In this document: in pieces, positions 54,701-64,000 of the stretch
How the letters are laid out: every line of letters starts with the position of its first letter
Position numbering within the stretch: the stretch's first letter is position 1
Assembly: GCA_944470555.2 (NCBI GenBank)
Contig: OX104127.1
Coordinates: 28,907,661-28,971,660, forward strand
DNA length: 64,000 nucleotides
Direction: 5' to 3'
Source of the DNA: Heterobilharzia americana
Taxonomy: Eukaryota; Platyhelminthes; Trematoda; Strigeidida; Schistosomatidae
Program-made: the position numbers and the translations under genes
The notes under the pieces: generated by a model
Databases searched by the model: none
What the model was told of the DNA's origin: nothing
The model's input: only the letters and a program-made list of their open reading frames with translations

Positions 54701-56149
54701 TTGTGTATGGTTGTTATGAGCTTTTGTTGTTTTGGGGTCGGATGGCCGAAAAAGAGACGACGAATGAGCCAATACTGCCGGGCCAGCAGACCATGAGGCA
54801 TAGTGGAGTGTGTTCATTTTGGGACTGAACTTTCCTAACCCCCTCCCTTCCACTGAGAAGGCAGCATCAGCACAGCACTTCTGATCATCCATAAGAAACA
54901 CCTTACTGCTTTCACACTCCATCCAGCTAGTAGCAGTGCGACTTTTCCCTCAGACCCCCATCATAATGTAGTAAATTACACTACAACGGTAACTGCTTTT
55001 CGTCTAACCACAACCCAACAGACCTTTCTGGTAGAACCTCTATGGAGCGTGTCCCACCAGCATAGCTCGTTCGGTCATTGTGATGTGCAAACCCGACCGC
55101 CACGTCAAAGTAGCAGCTATCGGCCAGGTGGAACTTGGGAGTAAGACAATTGGCTTTAAAAGGTTTTAGGGATACACAGTTTCTTATGAAGATTTTGTCG
55201 ATCCTTCTGCACATTATAATACAAAGCAACCTCAGTCAGTGAAGGTTTAAAGCCTCATCGAATGGCTTGCCTTTGCTTGCCTAGTACCTTTCACCTGACC
55301 TCGACAATGGACATATTGATTCCAGCATACGTGAGCAATGCTACGAAGGCACCTATGGTTAAAAACCTGCAATGTCTTCGCATCTTTACTCTTGACAGTC
55401 AAAAAGCAGCATAAAATGACAGAACGACAAAAAGCACTCAGCCACCTCAAGCACGTCCGTGCAGTAGGCAATGAGTTACACCTACTGTGTGGGGGCTAGA
55501 GACATTACCTGGGTGTCCAGACTTCGATAGGTGGAGCGGGGCTCGAGCCTATGACCAAATGATCGATAGATCATCTTCCAAACCAATTGGCCGAAGCTCC
55601 ACAGACTGCAGCGCAGCATACTTATCCCCTAACAGGTAGCCAGATGTCTCATCAACACTGAAGATGACCTAATTTGATAAGTGCCAAACTTGCCCTGGTA
55701 TTCTGAGTTGAGATTTTGTCAGAAGCTAACCTACAAGAAGGTGCTACCAGCGGTAGACGCTACCGGATTGAATGATATAAAATGACTGAGTTTTTGTTAC
55801 AGACTGACTTCATGCTTCTGCGTGTTTTATATCTACTTAGATCTACAGTTGCCACATAACTTAGTAGGGTTGATGAGAAATACTGAGAAACATCGATTAA
55901 AATGTGAATCAAAGGATACAAAGCATCATGATACCACTATAAATTGGACCTATATATATACGAATTTACTACTAATAACATTTTCCGATTTATAAAAGTA
56001 AAACTAGAAAGATGACAACTTACTAATCCAGAAATCCTAACAAGTTCGGAAATGCTACCAATATTCATTCGCCGTGATATATAGCGTCCCGCAACTCCGA
56101 CTCCTAATAAACCAAGTCCTATGAGTACTGGTGTTGACTTGGAAATCAT
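42711..56149 (-). CDS. DNAJC19: Mitochondrial import inner membrane translocase subunit TIM14 (DnaJ homolog C19), 4 exons
   Basis: Exons on the - strand at 56149-56024, 46410-46334, 45558-45488 and 42778-42711 join to 113 residues (human DNAJC19 has 116). Residues about 7-22 form one hydrophobic membrane helix (PVLIGLGLLGVGVAGRYISR), then a short linker. A YYKGGFEQNMSKREAALILG segment precedes the J-like domain, with KNKIKEAHKRIMLLNHPDKG (His-Pro-Asp motif intact) and GSPYLAAKINQAKDLLE. Family knowledge: TIM14 (Pam18) is anchored in the inner mitochondrial membrane with its J domain in the matrix, where it stimulates mtHsp70 ATPase activity in the presequence import motor together with TIM16. 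All junctions are GT-AG and the codon phases join. Introns are 9613, 775 and 2709 bases. Introns 1 and 3 are filled with retroelement copies on both strands. Confidence 0.96.
43520..43650 (+). repeat. Second-family RTE-like 5' UTR fragment
   Basis: ATATCACATTATTTTAACGA and TTCTACCATACCAGAAAGGT match the 5' regions of copy D (about 38665-38745) and the antisense copy A (about 55020-55110). Confidence 0.55.
43680..44330 (-). pseudogene. Second-family RTE-like fragment E1, antisense arm of a head-to-head pair
   Basis: On the - strand, RT text around the catalytic box (LADLEYGNDILMLN, with YADD changed to YGND) and LRFTPVKCKVILQDW occupies 44312-44100. The text then jumps at about 43960 directly into the 3' UTR (GGTTCAGGGTGGCCAGACTG), which runs to about 43680. 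The jump removes the C-terminal domain that arm E2 retains. Confidence 0.75.
44330..45060 (+). pseudogene. Second-family RTE-like fragment E2, sense arm of a head-to-head pair
   Basis: It begins with the segment just after the RT core (ATACGCCACTTGCGTCATCT). It continues through the C-terminal domain (TCCTGTTGTACAGATGTGAG, GTCGATTGAGATGACTTCC) and the 3' UTR (GGTTCAGGGTGACCAGACTA) to about 45060. It faces E1 head to head. Confidence 0.75.
45488..45558 (-). CDS. DNAJC19: DNAJC19 exon 3
   Basis: Acceptor GTCCTTTAG|TCAACA, donor AAAG|GTGAGT. It carries helix II and the HPDK motif of the J domain. Confidence 0.96.
46334..46410 (-). CDS. DNAJC19: DNAJC19 exon 2
   Basis: Acceptor TACATACAG|AGCGAT, donor GTTAG|GTAAGT, both read on the - strand. 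It encodes SDSKYYKGGFEQNMSKREAA, then LILGV, the N-terminal part of the J-like domain. Confidence 0.95.
47250..50456 (+). pseudogene. RTE-clade non-LTR retrotransposon, near full length (copy N2) in DNAJC19 intron 1
   Basis: The leader (47255-47440) matches N1. The endonuclease begins near 47480 (KVRMRTWNVRTMYEPTKAAQ). The linker lies at 48420-48840 and RT at 48960-49640, with DWKKGYLVKLPKKGDL, a decayed FEKAFDSVDQKVIYQ and VRQGCLISPMIFLIVVDWIM. The sequence around the FADD box is deleted: N1 reads on to FADDLCLMSHK, whereas here the text jumps to NDLCLMSPK-like words near 49632. The C-terminal domain is at 49820-50400 (TKNKIRIFNTDSVKSVLL and RWPERISNNELW). The 3' end is a short ATAATAGTAATAATAAG run, typical of RTE tails. 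It is antisense to the host gene and no longer coding. Confidence 0.88.
50560..50880 (-). repeat. Second-family RTE-like 3' UTR fragment (F)
   Basis: The reverse complement (GGTCACACTGAGACGTGGTA, then a GTCTGAGCC word) matches the 3' UTR of E2 near 44755-44830. It may be the downstream half of the element interrupted by copy A. Confidence 0.55.
50881..51239. other. No gene recognised
   Basis: AT-rich text with ATGTATGTATATATAT-like simple sequence near 51060. It could be an element tail. No frame is supported. Confidence 0.35.
51240..55228 (-). pseudogene. Second-family RTE-like retrotransposon, most complete copy (A), antisense in sequence text but sense to DNAJC19
   Basis: The 5' region runs from about 55228 down. 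The endonuclease occupies 54332-53736: ICCVCEIRIQD, LAGVGIALST, MMIVAGDFNAKVGKL and HLASTNFRHKD. A post-endonuclease linker (53734-53114) has LGSDHALVRARICLR, then a TGA, then REEWWAAKAREMEKAEAIGN. RT occupies 52851-52134: TIPSDWSKSLTIPVLKKGEK, FRPGRRYIDQIFRLRQIL, SSGVRQECPPSLFLFSFIID, and an intact catalytic box LEYADDIVMLGEDADK. The C-terminal domain (51859-51476) has YRLRWLGHILRTPSRRLPRH. At least four frame changes or stops separate these blocks, so it cannot encode one protein. It is the best-preserved second-family copy in the window. Confidence 0.87.
55228..55480 (-). pseudogene. Second-family RTE-like C-terminal fragment (A2)
   Basis: The - strand frame reads TLQVFNHRCLRSIAHVCWNQ then YVHCRGQVKGTRQAKASHSM, matching the C-terminal domain of E2 (around 44520-44660). 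It stops where copy A begins, as if copy A had inserted into it. Confidence 0.65.
55500..55680 (-). repeat. Possible SINE-like repeat with B-box
   Basis: The reverse complement contains GGCTCGAGCCCCGCTCCACC, a B-box-like core, preceded by GATCATTTGGTCATA. It recalls the SINE-like region at 37620-37660. Boundaries are not defined. Confidence 0.35.
56024..56149 (-). CDS. DNAJC19: DNAJC19 exon 1
   Basis: 42 complete codons from MISKSTPV, covering the membrane helix and the following RRMN segment. The donor is TTA|GTAAGT on the - strand. Confidence 0.93.
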
Positions 56150-56315
56150 TTATTCGCAATTGTTGGCTCACCATTACCAGCTTATTGTTTAAGACGATTA
56201 GTGATTATTTGCCGTACGAAGCTTAAAGAGTTTAGAGGGTAATCTCAAAGGTATGTCGTTCGTCCAGAAGGGATCAGTGCAGAAGGGGTAACAATCCAGT
56301 TTAAATCTCCGCGAT

Positions 56316-56466
56316 TTAAAAATGTCGTAACTCAAGTTGTTCAAATCCACTACCCAATGTTTGTTTAACGAGCTTGTGGAAATCAGTTAATCTCTTCTTT
56401 CTCGCCTCTTGGTCTTGCGGAACACTTCTAGGTTTTTGGCGGATTCTTATGCAGTAGATTCAGCCC
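56316..56466 (-). other. Coding-like open frame just upstream of DNAJC19
   Basis: About 50 codons are open without a Met, ending at TAA 56318-56316 on the - strand. The frame reads DQEARKKRLTDFHKLVKQTL, then GSGFEQLELRHF. The charged, helical composition looks protein-like. There is no clear splice acceptor, and the opposite strand is also open at 56240-56360. It could be the last exon of an upstream same-strand gene, about 170 bases before the DNAJC19 start codon, or chance. Confidence 0.25.
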
Positions 56467-56489
56467 CTTGTCAGCTACAGCCCTAATAT

Positions 56490-57290
56490 ACAGAACTGGA
56501 GTTTGAGTGTTGATTAGTTTACCTGGAACTGTGGTGTAGTTGGGTTTTTCAGATGTCTAGTTGCCAGGCAATTGTTCGGACTGGTCGTTAGAGCGAGTTG
56601 GGGCCAGTGGAGAGACAACCCAGGAAGACAAATATGGGTGAGTAAAAGACAAAGAAAAGTGAATTGATGGAGTTGTAGCGTCACACTTCCCCAAAATCAA
56701 TAGCCTAGGGTTCGACAACATTCGACATTAATTCTGGCCTTGGTAGTTTAACTGGACTCCCTAGACTGAAGGCACCTGGTCAAGCATCCGCGCCATTCGT
56801 CATGCTGTCGTGTTACGTTCCACTGCTTGTGACCGACTCCCTAGCTAGGTAGCTGGAACGCATCGGTATTTTGTCACAACCACCCAAATATGCTATTCTA
56901 TCCGACTACGCCGTCGTGTTCTCCCTTGGTCTCGTATTTGTGGGTACATGACAAGTCCGAATAATTAGTGATTGGTCTTTGTGTCTGCCAAGTTCGCACC
57001 AGGACAATTCCTATAGAGCAATCTACTTACACCCAAGTAAGACAAGAGGATTGCAAAGGTATGTAGAAAGTCAGAGAAATGAAAAAAGCTTAGATGATTG
57101 GGGTAGGAATAAAACTGGCATAGAGGTAACACAGTTGGGATGGTGTGACTGCAGTAGGCTTCTTCGGCCTGGCTCGTATTCCCGCTCAGCTAGATTCTTG
57201 GCATTTTTTGTGTTTACACATCGAAGCTGTTGTATTTTCGCTCAAATAAAGACGTCCATGGATTAAAATGAGACAGGAATTTCTTCAGTA
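56490..57290. other. No gene recognised
   Basis: Moderately GC-balanced sequence with no recognised domain. An AATAAA lies at about 57246 on the + strand. Confidence 0.35.
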
Positions 57291-57299
57291 TCTGCTACA

Positions 57300-60200
57300 C
57301 AATGAACCAAAAGTGTCGTAAAAATACTTGTGGTAGGGCTGGGTGCCACTTGTCAGTGGCCTCTGGTATGCGGTATACCGAACGTAAGAGTTGGTTCCAC
57401 GACGAAGGCACAAGTCTTATGCCCTCAGTACAGTAAGGTTGGGAGTGTCTGGCTTTGCACTTTGTGATGCTTCGATATTCGCATGCTGGCACAAGAGGCA
57501 AAAACACTTCTAAATAAGATAACGCAGTAATTGACGTCCAAAGGGGAAGTCGATAACTGTGATAGTGACAAAAACACATCGTTCACTGATACACATATCA
57601 CTGCGCAAAATCTTAAGAACGTCTCATGAAAATCTGTTTGCAGGACGCGTAGACTACCCACTAGGGGAGCTGACGGCAAACTAGGAAAAACTACACCAAG
57701 AAGAGTGAAGCCAGTATCTTCAGCTCCTCGCATATCAATCAGCTGTCCGACCCAGCCTGAGAACTGCAAACTGTGAGACTAGATCTACCTCTGATGAAGC
57801 ACTCGTAGTGTCAACCACTGAACCATGTAGATCATACTCAGCGACGAAAGCTACGCAGAATGGAATGCCATTCCGTCCTGAGGCTGACAGTATCGAGACC
57901 GCTGGACCCGGGTTTATTAAACCTTGCATGCCCGACCTGAGAAATAGCAGGTAATCAAGTCTAAATTGTACCCCGAGAAGCCGGTAACGGTTATCGAACC
58001 AACTGTCATCGTCCCGCTCAGTAAAGATGAAGCAGAGCTCCCTGATAGATCCCCAATCTTCCACAGAGCGGAAGAAATTAGAGACGCAGAACCACTTGGA
58101 CGCTTCGAACGTGACCTCAGCAAGGTGCAAAGTCTGGCGAACGAGCCTTTAACAGGAAACATATAAAGGGTCGCCCTACTGACGATATACATAGTAGGCT
58201 AAAAGGAAACAGTTCCAACTGAAAACAAGTTTCAGCCACTTAAGGTCTCGTTCAAACCATCAGAGAAGAGATCAGATTCTGAAGAACGTTCACAGACTTC
58301 CAGTATCTGGAGTATTCGTGCTTAGGGATTTGGCTCTTGTGGACCGAATCAAAAAACTATAAACAGAAGAGCGGAAATCCAGCTTGGCACAGGAGAGCAG
58401 GATTGTAAAAAATTGGAATTTCGTGTATTGAGGTTTTGGTAACAAATGACTCCAAAGCCCCTGTGGATAGGACGGAAACTCATTTAAGCAGTTTCGTTGT
58501 CTTGTACACAACTTCACGTAGTCTTTTAAACAGGTGGACCGGGCTCAGTAATGTGATAAGCAACGAAAGCCCTCACATCACTCCTATCTCAGAAACTTGG
58601 CTCCCTTCTTGGATCACTGACTGTAAAACACACTTACAGGGATTCGTCCCTTTCAGAACAGACAGGTTAGCACGCAATGGTGATGTCATCCTTTATGTTA
58701 AGAATACCCTAACGTAACAGCCATAGAAACGGTTTCACATGAAAGCGAGATATGTTAAATACTGTGCTGCCAACTGAAATGTAAGGGACAAGATGTTGGC
58801 GTAATCGTGGTATATCGAGGCCCTGAATATGGGGCAGCAGACTTCCTTCTGAATAAGCTGGCCCCGTGGACAGACGACTGCCGATATCTAGTTGCAGGAG
58901 ACTTCAACACACCCTCATTTGACTGGGAATGACTAACAACAGAAGCATCACGTAGCTCGGTTGATCACTCTCCTTGGCCCCTATACAGCACATTAGGACA
59001 GTAACCAGATGTACCCTTCAGGGTGCTTCATCGGTAGTAGACTCGGTACCCTTACACACGAGTGAAGTATGCTTCATTCGGTACCTTGCACCCCCTGGTA
59101 AAAGTGATCACATTGTGATCACCATCAGATTCATAGCAGCCGTCTTGTACCGGGCCAATGCTCCAGCTAGACCTAACGTGCGGCAAGCGAATATGGAGGC
59201 TGATAACCTGACACCTTCGGAGGGCTGGGCAGCCAATTCGAAAACCTCAGTTAAAGCAGCATAGTGCCCTTTCAAACAGGTATATGCACCAGTGACTCAG
59301 ATGTTCATTCCGCAGACCATTTTGGAGGGACGGGAACACCGTCCACTGTGGATAAACCACGAAATCAGAATTTTGTTACAACGTAAGAAAGTGTTGAAGT
59401 CTTGCCACCTAGGTACTCTCGAGGCGATGAGGCACTACAAAAATGCCAGAAGAGAGTGTATCACTGCTATTCCCCAGTCTCGAGTATGCCTTGAAAAACG
59501 TCTTACCCAGGCCGCATTGCACCATCCAAAGGGGTTATTTTCTCATATGAACCATAGAAATAAAATGCATAGTGGTATACTAGCCCTAATCACTTTTCGG
59601 GTTCACCTAACCAGTCACGCATTCAAATGGAATCCCAGAAATCGCATCTGCCGGTGTGCACCATACCATCAAAGCCTTATGACGAATGCACACACCCCAA
59701 GATCATGACTGTACTGCCTGACCCACCTTCAAGAATATTGGAAGATTCAAACAATAACCGAATAATCCCTAATTTCGAACTGAGCCTGCTTCGACACACC
59801 TCTTATATGCCATGAATAACGGTACCTAATGTATAGCTTAACATTGTAATATAAAAGTCATTTCTCATTACCAAAATGGTCAAACCTGTAAACTGGTTTG
59901 TATCCATGTAACCTGTGTTGTATGAAATACATATTATTATATCATTATTATTGTGAATTTATGGTTGAAAGTGATGTGGAAAAAGCAGGAGCGATGGTTG
60001 CTTATTTTGTTGAGGTATGTACACAGGAATCTTCCACTGGCACTTGTTCAACAGTAGAAGCATTGAGATCTAGCAGAATAAGCTCCGGATATCGATCGCT
60101 ATGACTTTTGGGACGGTGAGCGCTCTCGATGTGAAAAACGCAACGAGGCCAGATGAGCTGCGCCTAAGGCTGTTGGAGGGGCTTGCACCCTATGTAGCCG

Positions 60201-61560
60201 GCCCGTTTCTACTATATCTAGACTGTCCCACAGTGAGGACACATTCCCTTATGGCTGAAAGGATACCATGGTCACACCTATCTACGGGACAGGTCCTAGG
60301 CAGCACCTATCAAATTAAAGGGTCGATAAGTTTGGCTAGTGCTGTAATAAAAGTCCTGGAAAGGGTAACCAAGAAAACCATCACAGTCCACTTGGGAGAC
60401 AAAGCTCATTGTCTTGTTCCCAGTGTGGTTTTACAGAAACTTCCCTTACTTGATGAACCTCCCGACAGTCAGAGAAGGTTGGGTTGAGTCTAAAACTGAT
60501 TGGGTACCTGTAGATGCTATTTTCGTGGACTTAGCAGAGCGTTCAACAAGGCGCCCCATTCCAGGTTGCTCGTGGAACTGGAAAGTTTTGGAATCACCGG
60601 CAGTCTGCTTGCGTGGATGAGAAAGTTCCTGGTTGGTAGGAGACAAAGAGTAAGAGTAAATTCTTAACTCTCCTCCTGGAAGTCGGTAGAGTGTGGAGTA
60701 CTCCAAGTCACAATCCTGGGTCCCCTGCTGTTTCTCCTACACTTAAATGAGCTTCCAAATGTCACGAAATCTTTTATGGTTCTCAATGGTGATGATGTAA
60801 AAACCTGGCAGGGAATTAGAAACGACGAGGATATACGTGCTCCCCAGGCAGGCCGAAACAGCTTGTTTACCTGGTCAGAGAAGCGGCTGATGCTCATCGG
60901 CGCATGTGAATGTGTGAGCATGGACTTGGGGCACACACATAGTAACGCCTGCGATACTGATGAAACTCCTCTATCGTCAGCCTCCACCCACGATGACCTA
61001 GGAGACTCAGTGAGTAGTGAATTGAAAAGTACGTTACACTATCGATTGCCGGCAGCCCGGAGTTTGGGGATACATTGGCCATTACGCAGAACGTCCACAA
61101 ATAAAAGATGGTGATATGTTCACCATCTTTTACGCATCCTTAGTGAGGTCTAAATTAGAATACAGTACACAAGCGGCCAACCCTTGTCTGAAGGGTAGAT
61201 CAGACCTTCTGGAAAGAGTTCAGAGGGCAGCCGGTCGTACGATCCGTGCGATGACTGACCTGACCTATGAAGATCAACTTAAGGGGGTGGGCCTCTCCTC
61301 TTTAGCCCATCGCATACAGAAGGTAGATCAAATCGTGCTATACGGGATTCTGAGAAATAACTTCGGACCTGATCTGTCTTCTCTTTTCGTTCCCGTAGAA
61401 CATAATACGAGGATACGAAAGCAAAGAACGAACATAATCTCCGTGGATTCCGGGTTCTCGTGCCGAGTAATCAACGCCTAGAATCGACATCCAGAAGAAG
61501 TGGTGTTCTCATCATCAAATGACTCTTTCAACAGAGGATTGAACAGGCAAAGAAATCTAC
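57300..61560 (+). pseudogene. CR1-like non-LTR retrotransposon, large decayed copy
   Basis: The 5' part (57600-58280) has + strand words consistent with an ORF1 remnant (CETRSTSDEALVVSTTEPCR, tentative). The endonuclease runs at 58436-59264: SETWLPSWITDCKTHLQGFV, FRTDRLARNGDVILYVKNTL, a frame with LVAGDFNTPSFDWE, and YLAPPGKSDHIVITIRFIA. The linker is at 59300-59810 (WINHEIRILLQRKKVLKSCH). RT runs at 60101-61110: DVKNATRPDELRLRLLEGLA, LAEAFNKAPHSRLL-type text, SVECGVLQVTILGPLLFLLH, and a catalytic-box remnant LNGDDVKTW (FADD changed to NGDD). The C-terminal part, at 61116-61481, is clean for 121 codons (IFYASLVRSKLEYSTQAANP, LTYEDQLKGVGLSSLAHR). There are many frameshifts. Confidence 0.88.
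59811..59955 (+). repeat. Retroelement 3'-tail fragment inserted in the CR1-like linker
   Basis: CCTGTAAACTGGTTTGTATC (59885 onward) and the following TGTTGTATGAAATACATAT match 2382-2430. The block separates the linker from the RT of the surrounding CR1-like element. Confidence 0.6.
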
Positions 61561-64000
61561 TGGAAAAGGATTGATATAAGCTTGCATCCTTCTGCCCTCA
61601 AACAACAAATTTGAATCCAGTTCGGATTCCAACTAGATGTGCGTAAACCGTGAGTCTCTGTGTAACGGTGTAGCCTTCTCTTGGAATTTTCAACAGATGG
61701 GGTGGAAACTACCTCTGCTGGTAGTGCACTCCAGTGCCCGTAAACCCAAAGGGAGGAGAAGTGTAAACGCGTGCGATTTTCTGACCTTTCGCGGGCAGTT
61801 CTATTAGGGTTTCCACGAGGATCACGATAGTGAGCACTCAATAGCATTCTTCTGCTAAAGTGGCTTGGGTTATTCAGCAGTTTGCGAGCTTTTACCAGAT
61901 CTCCTCTTAACCTTCAGTAAATGAGCACAGTTTAAGGTCCCCCAGTTAAACACAGCTTGGTTTTCTGTCCACTACAACAACACCCTTGATGACTCGCCTC
62001 TGAACTTTCCCCAGGGGGCTCATGCCTTTTCCAGTTATGGTGTGGCGAAGACGTTAAGGATCTCGAGGTGAATTCGTATGTAAGTCTTGTAGAGTTTCAA
62101 AAAGAGCTCTGGGGTGAATGCATCTAGTTGTCCGCACACAAAGTGTGGTGTGCCGTATGCTTTTGAGGTATCTCCTGGGTAAGTGGAACCGGTGTCTGAT
62201 GATCATTGGGCCCAAGTTTTTTCTGTTGCGGTATGAGGAGGATGTGAACCACACAGAGTGGGATACCTTTTATGGATCAAGAGTACGAAAAAACATGGAC
62301 CAGCCTTTAACCGGGTTAAATGTTGATTCGTTGCCTGTGGCCCGCTCTTCTAGTGTTTCAATGTCATTCCGTAGTCTGTTCGATTCCATTTCGTGCATTA
62401 CTGCCCTCCATGATGTCGTCAGCTTAGAGGATAATCGGAGAGGTGATATGTGTCGGGAGATCATTCACAAATAGTAAGAACAACAGCGGGCCCAGGATTA
62501 CCTCTTTTGATACACCGGACTACTATGTTCTCCAAGTCGAATAGACCCCGTTGACTTTCATGCAGAACTTCCTACTGTTTAAGTGGTTCTGCAGCCACGA
62601 CAGCATCTGGTTGTCGATGCTCAACCCAGCTGTTCTGTGTATGATGGTGGTGTGCGAGACCATGTCAAAGGCTTTGGCAAACTCCAGAAAAATCGAATGG
62701 ACCAGGCCCCGGCATGCTGTTCAGTGGTCATGGGATGTCAGAAGGTCGGGGCGCACGACCTACCCCTTCGGAAGAAGTGTTGGGCATCACCAAATGCCTG
62801 CTCTGCGTCCTGATATTCTCCGATACGGTCATCTATCGCATCTTCCACATCCTTTGTATTACTGGTAAAAGTGCCGTGGCTCGGTTACACTTCGGGTTCT
62901 GCTCGCCTCCTCCTTTGAAGATGGGGGAGAGGATGGCCCGTTTCTGCTCCCCTGGGAGTCTATTCACCTAAGGGGTGTTGCAAAAGATTGCGGAGCAGGC
63001 CACTCGGAGTACTCACAAGTTATGTCAACAGAAATGGGTGAATGCTGTTACACCGTAAGGATTTTCCAGCACTTAGCTTTGATAGCTTATCCAGAACAAC
63101 AGCATGAAGTTTCCGTACTTCGTATGACTCTGCCACTTCAGGCAACGTTGACAGCTGTTTCGGCTGCGAGCATGCGTGATTGCTTGATGGAATTTTGAAC
63201 TCTGCCGAAGGTGGTGCTTAACATCACGGCTATCTCCCTGCCAGAAGGGTATTCTCGATTCAGACCTTTGATCACTCGTGCTTCCTTGCTTGTAGATTTT
63301 CTTTTTGTCATGAATCGGTGTAGGCTGCTAGGATTTACCTCAGGCTGCCAGACGAAGTTGAATTACGATCATCTGCCCCCCCCCCCCCGCACCCTGCTGC
63401 TGCATATGCGGCATGTCTGTCCTCTTCCCTGGAGAGCCTCCATTTATGCCATGCCTTCCTCCTGACTTTCAGAAGACGTTTAGCGCCCCGTTCTAGCCAA
63501 GAGATCCTCATTCTGGTTGTCGTTATCACTATGGGGACGTTTTCAGACATCGTCGCCCTAATGGTGCTTTTAACTATTTCTCAGCGCTGGTGAGCCGATT
63601 AGGAGCTCCAGTCTGCCGGTCGTAGAGCTCTTAACAGATATTGATTCGATCCCCCGTGGTTCGCCTTGTTGCAACAGAGACGAGGGTGGGATCTCTCACA
63701 CCATAACTGCCCACCAATTACCAGGCCAAAAACTATCTTGGTGCGATCGCTGCTCCTGAGAGCAGTTTGGGCCCGGACGTTTTCGGCTAATGGATGGTCA
63801 GTAGTCGGCAGGTAGTCCAGTTTATATTGCCCACCACATGACCCCCAGAGGGTATCTTCGCCAACATTTTTGTGCAGCCCAGCCATTGGGGTGGCAATCA
63901 TAGAGGAGCTGAGCTTAATCAACGGTGAAAGAAGTGAACCGAAGCGTATAATGTTATAAGCCACTGCTGAGTTGTCTACCACTTCTCTGTATTCAAAGCA
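61557..64000 (-). pseudogene. CR1-like non-LTR retrotransposon, second copy, running off the window edge
   Basis: Reading down from 64000: a long frame at 63982-63599 (endonuclease-linker region, unassigned), then ISWLERGAKRLLKVRRKAWH (near 63500), the spacer before RT. RT follows at about 63150-62200: LHAVVLDKLSKLS, FDFSGVCQSL (FSKAFD decayed), KRGNPGPAVVLTIC-like text equivalent to GVSKEVILGPLLFLLF, and GNDIETLEERATGNEST. The C-terminal part is at 61847-61557 (LWVYGHWSALPAEVVSTPSV). A C13-14 run at about 63375-63388 lies in the linker. Frame changes are frequent. The 5' end is beyond the window. Confidence 0.8.

Noticed and set aside
57735..58130. 131-codon open frame on the - strand
   Set aside because: It lies opposite the probable ORF1 region of the CR1-like element and has no recognised domain.
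63599..63982. Independent 127-residue gene at the right edge
   Set aside because: It is collinear and same-strand with the CR1-like element at 61557-63500, so it is treated as that element's upstream region.
1..64000. CRISPR array, bacterial operon or phage-type defence system
   Set aside because: No regularly spaced repeats, ribosome-binding patterns or prokaryotic gene organisation. GT-AG introns and LINE remains show eukaryotic DNA.

Overview
The window looks like nuclear DNA of a flatworm, most probably a schistosome-type blood fluke. It holds two intact, intron-containing eukaryotic housekeeping genes in a background made mostly of broken non-LTR retrotransposons of CR1-like and RTE-like types, both abundant in schistosomes. 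One gene has a 37-base first intron followed by kilobase introns, a size pattern known in schistosome genes. The genus is an inference and no species is claimed.

Two genes are solid. TBCB (tubulin-folding cofactor B) lies on the + strand at 26251-36549, in 6 exons encoding 244 residues with a ubiquitin-like N-terminus and a C-terminal CAP-Gly domain. DNAJC19/TIM14 (J-like subunit of the mitochondrial import motor) lies on the - strand at 42711-56149, in 4 exons encoding 113 residues. All splice junctions follow GT-AG and both frames are open. The genes converge, with their 3' ends about 6.2 kb apart.

Left part (1-26200): a mosaic of retroelement remains. It contains four copies of a ~1.3-kb non-coding repeat (called Z here), CR1-like fragments at 1680-4320, 6040-6980, 15090-15340, 18185-19930 and 20680-23280, an RTE-like element at 10960-13600 with no 3' end, and an RTE-like remnant at 24560-25850. 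A head-to-head repeat pair (called W) spans 15605-17575. A decayed coding segment of unknown family, proline- and tyrosine-rich, lies on the - strand at 13600-14925.

Middle (26200-56150): the two genes, with introns loaded with RTE-like copies, tRNA-derived SINE-like pieces and a head-to-head RTE pair. Intron 1 of DNAJC19 is 9.6 kb and holds an RTE element, a 4-kb antisense second-family RTE element, and fragments that suggest nesting.

Right part (56150-64000): two large CR1-like elements meeting tail to tail near 61560.

The two genes act in unrelated pathways (tubulin folding and mitochondrial import). No operon-like or defence system was found. The most unusual items are the unidentified pseudogene, the head-to-head 3'-complete repeat pairs, and a 12-base 3' tail motif shared by otherwise different repeats.
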